From positions 23,579 to 87,578 of the forward strand of contig NZ_JAGPWC010000016.1 of assembly GCF_018119405.1 (NCBI RefSeq): DNA of 64,000 bases. Direction: 5' to 3'. Numbering within the stretch: the first letter of the stretch is position 1; every line of letters begins with the position of its first letter. Both the position numbers and the translations under genes were made by a program. Shown here one piece after another: positions 60,933 through 64,000 of the stretch. Below the pieces are notes generated by a model, which saw nothing but the letters and a program-made list of their open reading frames with translations, was not told the origin of the DNA and did no database searches. The DNA is from Massilia sp. ST3. Its GTDB lineage: Bacteria > Pseudomonadota > Gammaproteobacteria > Burkholderiales > Burkholderiaceae_D.

Positions 60933-61341
60933 GTGCTCTCCAAAAACGTCGATTTGATTGTTGTTCAGCCTTCCGGTCGCGACAGGCGGACGGCCAGGCC
61001 TTTTCTTTGTTGGTGGATCGCATTGTGGCGGCACTCGCATGGCCAGTTTTGTCAAATCTTGCTATCCCGTTGCCGCTTTCATATCGCCGGGAGGCGGTCC
61101 TGGCGGCGTGCAGGACGGCCATGCCGTGCTGTCACATTTTCTTACACGTTTTCCTGATTGCAGCCCATTCGTTAAAATTTTTTTAACAGAATCAAGCCTC
61201 TATCCTCTTGGCATGTTTGATGCTTCTAGGTATGTCTGTCCGCTACGGCGATCCCGCTGCGGCAGTATGTCCGGGGTGAAACGGTTCGTCCGTACGAGGT
61301 CCCGCGTCGCTCCGCTGTTCAACCTATCGGAGGCGTACTAG
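60933..61341. other. 409-bp divergent intergenic region
   Basis: No supported gene. It separates the divergent receptor and PEP-CTERM genes. It is AT-rich near 61130-61210 and holds a GTTAAAA-TTT-TTTTAAC inverted repeat (61171-61187). CGGAGG lies before the ATG at 61342. Both promoters should be here, but no LacI-like motif as in the mannoside locus is seen. Confidence 0.55.
61171..61187. promoter_or_regulatory. AT-rich inverted repeat
   Basis: GTTAAAA-TTT-TTTTAAC has perfect 7-bp arms and lies between divergent genes. Possible operator, though AT-rich palindromes can arise by chance. Confidence 0.3.
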
Positions 61342-61986
61342 ATGAAAAGATCAGTGTTGGTTGCCCTGGCGTTCGCCGGGTTCGTGGGCACCGCGCAGGC
61401 GGATGTGCTGCTGAGCGAAGACTTCAATAATGTCGCGGCCCTGCCCGGCCAGGGCTGGGTGCTGGACAACGAGAGCCAGCCTCCGGGCCCGGTCGCCACC
61501 TGGTTCCAGGGCGACCCCGAAACCTTCCCGGCCCACCTCGGCGCGCCCAACGCCTATATCGCCTCCAACTTCAACGTGGCCGCTCCCGGCGGCACCATCG
61601 AGAACTGGCTGATCACGCCGGAGTTCTCGACCGCGATGAACGTCGTGGTCTCCTTCTTCGTGCGCGGCGACGAGTTCGAAGGCTTCTTCGACCAGCTGGC
61701 CTTCGGCTTCAGCAACGGCAGCACCGATCTCAATGCATTCACCCTGGGCAGGCCGATCGTCGTGCCGACCGACGCCTGGACCAAGATCACCGTCCAGCTC
61801 AGCGGCCAGGGCGCCGGCGCCACCGGCCGCTTCGCCATCGTGCACACCGGCGACGCCGACCTGTCCAACTACGTGGGGGTCGACACGCTGCGCATCAGCG
61901 CCATCCCGGAGCCGACGACCGTCATGATCCTCGGCATCGGCCTGGCCGGCGCCGCGCTCGCGCGCCGCCGCACCCGGTCTGCCTGA
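61342..61986 (+). CDS. PEP-CTERM protein with choice-of-anchor J-type domain
   Basis: A 214-residue secreted protein. The signal peptide is MKRSVLVALAFAGFVGTAQA. The body (DVLLSEDFNNVAALPGQGW, WLITPEF, WTKITVQLSGQG) follows the choice-of-anchor J/MAM-like jelly-roll pattern. The tail is IPEPTTVMILGIGLAGAALARRR, a PEP-CTERM signal. It is likely exosortase-processed and part of the matrix. It heads a three-gene same-strand block with a small secreted protein and a PA-domain peptidase. Confidence 0.9.
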   Translation: MKRSVLVALAFAGFVGTAQADVLLSEDFNNVAALPGQGWVLDNESQPPGPVATWFQGDPETFPAHLGAPNAYIASNFNVAAPGGTIENWLITPEFSTAMNVVVSFFVRGDEFEGFFDQLAFGFSNGSTDLNAFTLGRPIVVPTDAWTKITVQLSGQGAGATGRFAIVHTGDADLSNYVGVDTLRISAIPEPTTVMILGIGLAGAALARRRTRSA

Positions 61987-62051
61987 GCTGATCCGCACCA
62001 GAAAAAACCAACACGATCGACTTCATCTGTAGTCCAAACCAGGAGAACGTG

Positions 62052-62459
62052 ATGTCACTGAACGTGCAATTCCGCCGCTGCCTGCTGGGCGCCGGCCTGG
62101 CCCTGCTCGGCTTGTCAAGCCAGGCGCTGGCCCAGCAAGACCAGACCGCTCCGGCGGCCGACAACATCACCGTGGTGCGCGATGCCGAGACCGGCAAGCT
62201 GCGCGACGCCACGCCCGCCGAGCGCGCCGCGCTGCAGGCATCCAGTGCGCGCCGCACCCTGCGCGCCGCGCCCCAGCCGGTGCTGCAGAAGTACCACGCC
62301 AGCGGCGCCCAGGGAGCGCGCCTGACCGACGAGTTCATGAGCTCCTCGATGGCCGTGCGCAAGGCGGACGGCAAGCTCGAGATGCAATGCCTCGAATCCC
62401 ATGGCCAGGAGGCCAAGGCGGTTCCCCACAGCCACGCGGTCAACCTGGATACGGAGTGA
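62052..62459 (+). CDS. small secreted protein of the type found after PEP-CTERM genes
   Basis: A 135-residue exported protein with a signal peptide ending near QALAQQ. It has a NITVVRDAETGKLRDATPAE stretch, which I associate with the post-PEP-CTERM-1 family. AGGAGAAC precedes the ATG; a GTG 3 nt upstream is the alternative. The next gene begins 2 nt after its stop. The function is unknown; the co-location suggests it acts with the peptidase or the PEP-CTERM protein. Confidence 0.75.
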   Translation: MSLNVQFRRCLLGAGLALLGLSSQALAQQDQTAPAADNITVVRDAETGKLRDATPAERAALQASSARRTLRAAPQPVLQKYHASGAQGARLTDEFMSSSMAVRKADGKLEMQCLESHGQEAKAVPHSHAVNLDTE

Positions 62460-62461
62460 TC

Positions 62462-63937
62462 ATGATCGTCAAACCTGCCCATACCCTGGTTGCCCTCGCC
62501 TGCGCCCTCAGCTGCGTCGCCGCCGAAGCGGCCAAGATCACCATCACCAGCCGCGACCCGGCCGGCGTCGGCTTCAACGATCCAACCCCGGTGGCGCCGG
62601 TCGGCGGCAACCCCGGCACCACCCTCGGCCAGCAGCGCATGAACGTCTACCGCTACGTTGCCGACATCTGGGAAAAGAACCTGGCCAGCAATATCAACAT
62701 CGTCGTCAGCGCCGGCTGGGAACCGCTCACCTGCAACGCGTCCAGCGCGGTGCTGGGCAGCGCCGGCGCCTGGAACATCTGGCACGATTTCCCGAACGGC
62801 GCCCCGGGCACCTGGTACCCGCAAGCCCTGGCCAACAAGCTGGCCGGGGTCAACCTCAGCGACGGCACCCCGGATGACGGCAGCGGCTTCGGCAATGCCG
62901 ACATCAAGACCCAGTTCAACATCAACCTCGGCAAGCCCGACTGCCTGGCCGGCAGCCCCTTCTACCTGGGCCTGGACGGCAATGCCGGCACCCAGGTGAA
63001 TTTCGTGGCGACCCTGCTGCACGAACTGGGCCACGGCCTGGGCTTCTCGGTCATGACGGTCAGCACCGGCAACGGCCGGCGCCTGAACGCCCAGGGCACC
63101 GCCTTCACCGACAACGGCCTGCCCAGCATCTGGGAACGCCACATGTACGACAACACCGCCGGCAAGACCTGGCTGGCGATGAACAGCGCCGAGCGCGCCG
63201 CCTCGGCCGTCAATCCCTTCCAGCTGGCCTGGATCGGACCGAACGCGGCCGGCGCCGCGCCCAAGCTGCTCAAGCCGGTGGGCCTGGCCAAGGCCACCGC
63301 GCCGGCGCCGGGCTATGACCGCACCGCCGACTACATCCCGGCCAGCTTTGGCCCGGCGCCGAAGTCGGGCTCCACGATGGGCGCCCTGGCCACGATCGCG
63401 GCCCAGGCCGGCGAAGCGGGCCCGGGCTGCAGCGCCTTCGACGCGGCCAATGCGGCGGCGGTGAAGAACAAGGTCGCCCTGATCAGCCGCGGCGGCTGCA
63501 CCTTCGCGATCAAGGCCAAGAACGCCCAGGACGCGGGCGCCGTCGGCGTGATCGTGCACAACAACGTGGCCGGCGCCTTCACCGTGGGCGGCTCGGATCC
63601 GGCGATCAAGATCCCGACCATCGGCGTGTCGCTGGCCGACGGCCAGGCCTTCGCGGCGGCGGTGGCGGCCTCGGTCCCCTACGGCAGCCGCGGCAAGCCG
63701 GGCGTGGTGACCGTCACCCTGGGCCAGGATCCGGTGCGCCTGTCCGGCGCCGACGCGGCGCGCCGTCCGCTGCTGTACACGCCGAACCCGCTGGTGGGCG
63801 GTTCGTCGGTATCGCACTGGGACGTCACCGCCTCACCCAACCTGCTGATGGAGCCGAGCATCAACGGCGACCTCACCATCAACCTCAAGCCGCCGTATGA
63901 CCTGACGGTGCCGCTGCTGAGGGACCTCGGCTGGTAA
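62462..63937 (+). CDS. secreted zinc metallopeptidase with PA domain
   Basis: A 491-residue exported peptidase. The signal peptide ends near AAEAA. The zinc motif HELGHGLGF has His187, Glu188 and His191. A protease-associated (PA) domain lies about residues 340-430 (VALISRGGCTFAIKAKNAQD, GVIVHNN). The C-terminus includes a MEPSINGDLTINLKPPYDLT stretch typical of metzincin-like peptidases with PA inserts. GGAG precedes the ATG. Probably cleaves extracellular proteins. Confidence 0.88.
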   Translation: MIVKPAHTLVALACALSCVAAEAAKITITSRDPAGVGFNDPTPVAPVGGNPGTTLGQQRMNVYRYVADIWEKNLASNINIVVSAGWEPLTCNASSAVLGSAGAWNIWHDFPNGAPGTWYPQALANKLAGVNLSDGTPDDGSGFGNADIKTQFNINLGKPDCLAGSPFYLGLDGNAGTQVNFVATLLHELGHGLGFSVMTVSTGNGRRLNAQGTAFTDNGLPSIWERHMYDNTAGKTWLAMNSAERAASAVNPFQLAWIGPNAAGAAPKLLKPVGLAKATAPAPGYDRTADYIPASFGPAPKSGSTMGALATIAAQAGEAGPGCSAFDAANAAAVKNKVALISRGGCTFAIKAKNAQDAGAVGVIVHNNVAGAFTVGGSDPAIKIPTIGVSLADGQAFAAAVAASVPYGSRGKPGVVTVTLGQDPVRLSGADAARRPLLYTPNPLVGGSSVSHWDVTASPNLLMEPSINGDLTINLKPPYDLTVPLLRDLGW

Positions 63938-63951
63938 GCCAATCCGCCGGC

Positions 63952-63975
63952 GGGCCGCGCGCCCCCGTGCGGCCC
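63952..63975 (+). terminator. GC-rich stem-loop after the PA peptidase
   Basis: GGGCCGC-10 nt-GCGGCCC, 14 nt after the stop. No T-run is visible in the window, so the terminator call is weak. Confidence 0.35.
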
Positions 63976-64000
63976 CCCGGGCCCCGGTGGTGCCGTCGCC

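Overview
The window is about 64 kb of GC-rich DNA from a betaproteobacterium, most likely an Oxalobacteraceae member close to Massilia, Duganella or Janthinobacterium. This is inferred from codon composition, several TonB-dependent receptors, PEP-CTERM proteins, abundant GGDEF and chemotaxis proteins, and a CheB-CheR-CheW-MCP-CheA-CheY block. It looks chromosomal. I see no tRNA, rRNA, CRISPR array, phage or transposase gene.

Layout. (1) 1-10,250, minus strand: a beta-mannoside utilisation locus. It holds a TonB-dependent receptor, a flavin-dependent halogenase-like protein, a GH2 beta-mannosidase, a LacI regulator, an AGE-family sugar isomerase and the start of a PfkB sugar kinase. The enzymes suggest mannoside -> mannose -> fructose -> fructose-phosphate. 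A 12-bp motif, GTTTTANTAAAC, recurs before the receptor and before the regulator. (2) 10,640-22,623: a CHASE-PAS-GGDEF protein, an amidohydrolase, M28 and M13 peptidases, an orphan branched-chain amino-acid-type binding protein, a PEP-CTERM protein and small genes. (3) 22,624-23,245: a gene-free stretch rich in palindromic repeats. (4) 23,246-31,315: a compact chemosensory operon. Its CheA carries two tandem 24-residue motifs of the MshEN c-di-GMP-binding type. A PleD-like GGDEF gene follows at 31,693-33,024.

(5) 33,289-51,758 is the most unusual region. Two divergent operons meet at 40,890-41,160. The left one encodes a ferredoxin/reductase, an AlkB-like membrane monooxygenase, an RND transporter fused to a LolA-like domain, an outer-membrane barrel and a patatin-like protein. 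The right one encodes a ThiS/MoaD-like sulfur carrier, a rhodanese-ThiF activating enzyme, a small membrane protein, a fused class III aminotransferase/acyl-ACP reductase, a fatty acid hydroxylase, an SCP2 protein, a permease, a six-ligand diiron protein, a second AlkB-like enzyme and a second six-ligand diiron-type membrane protein. A LuxR-type regulator lies convergent at the end. I infer a route to a long-chain amine (or aldehyde-derived lipid) that is then oxidised several times, possibly sulfur-modified, and exported. The product is unknown.

(6) 51,812-54,337: a 40-residue membrane microprotein and TetR, HxlR and AraC/GyrI-like regulators. (7) 54,417-60,932, minus strand: a GlcNAc/chitooligosaccharide operon of TonB-dependent receptor, GH20 hexosaminidase and AmpG-like MFS transporter. 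(8) 61,342-63,937: a PEP-CTERM protein, a small secreted protein and a PA-domain zinc peptidase.
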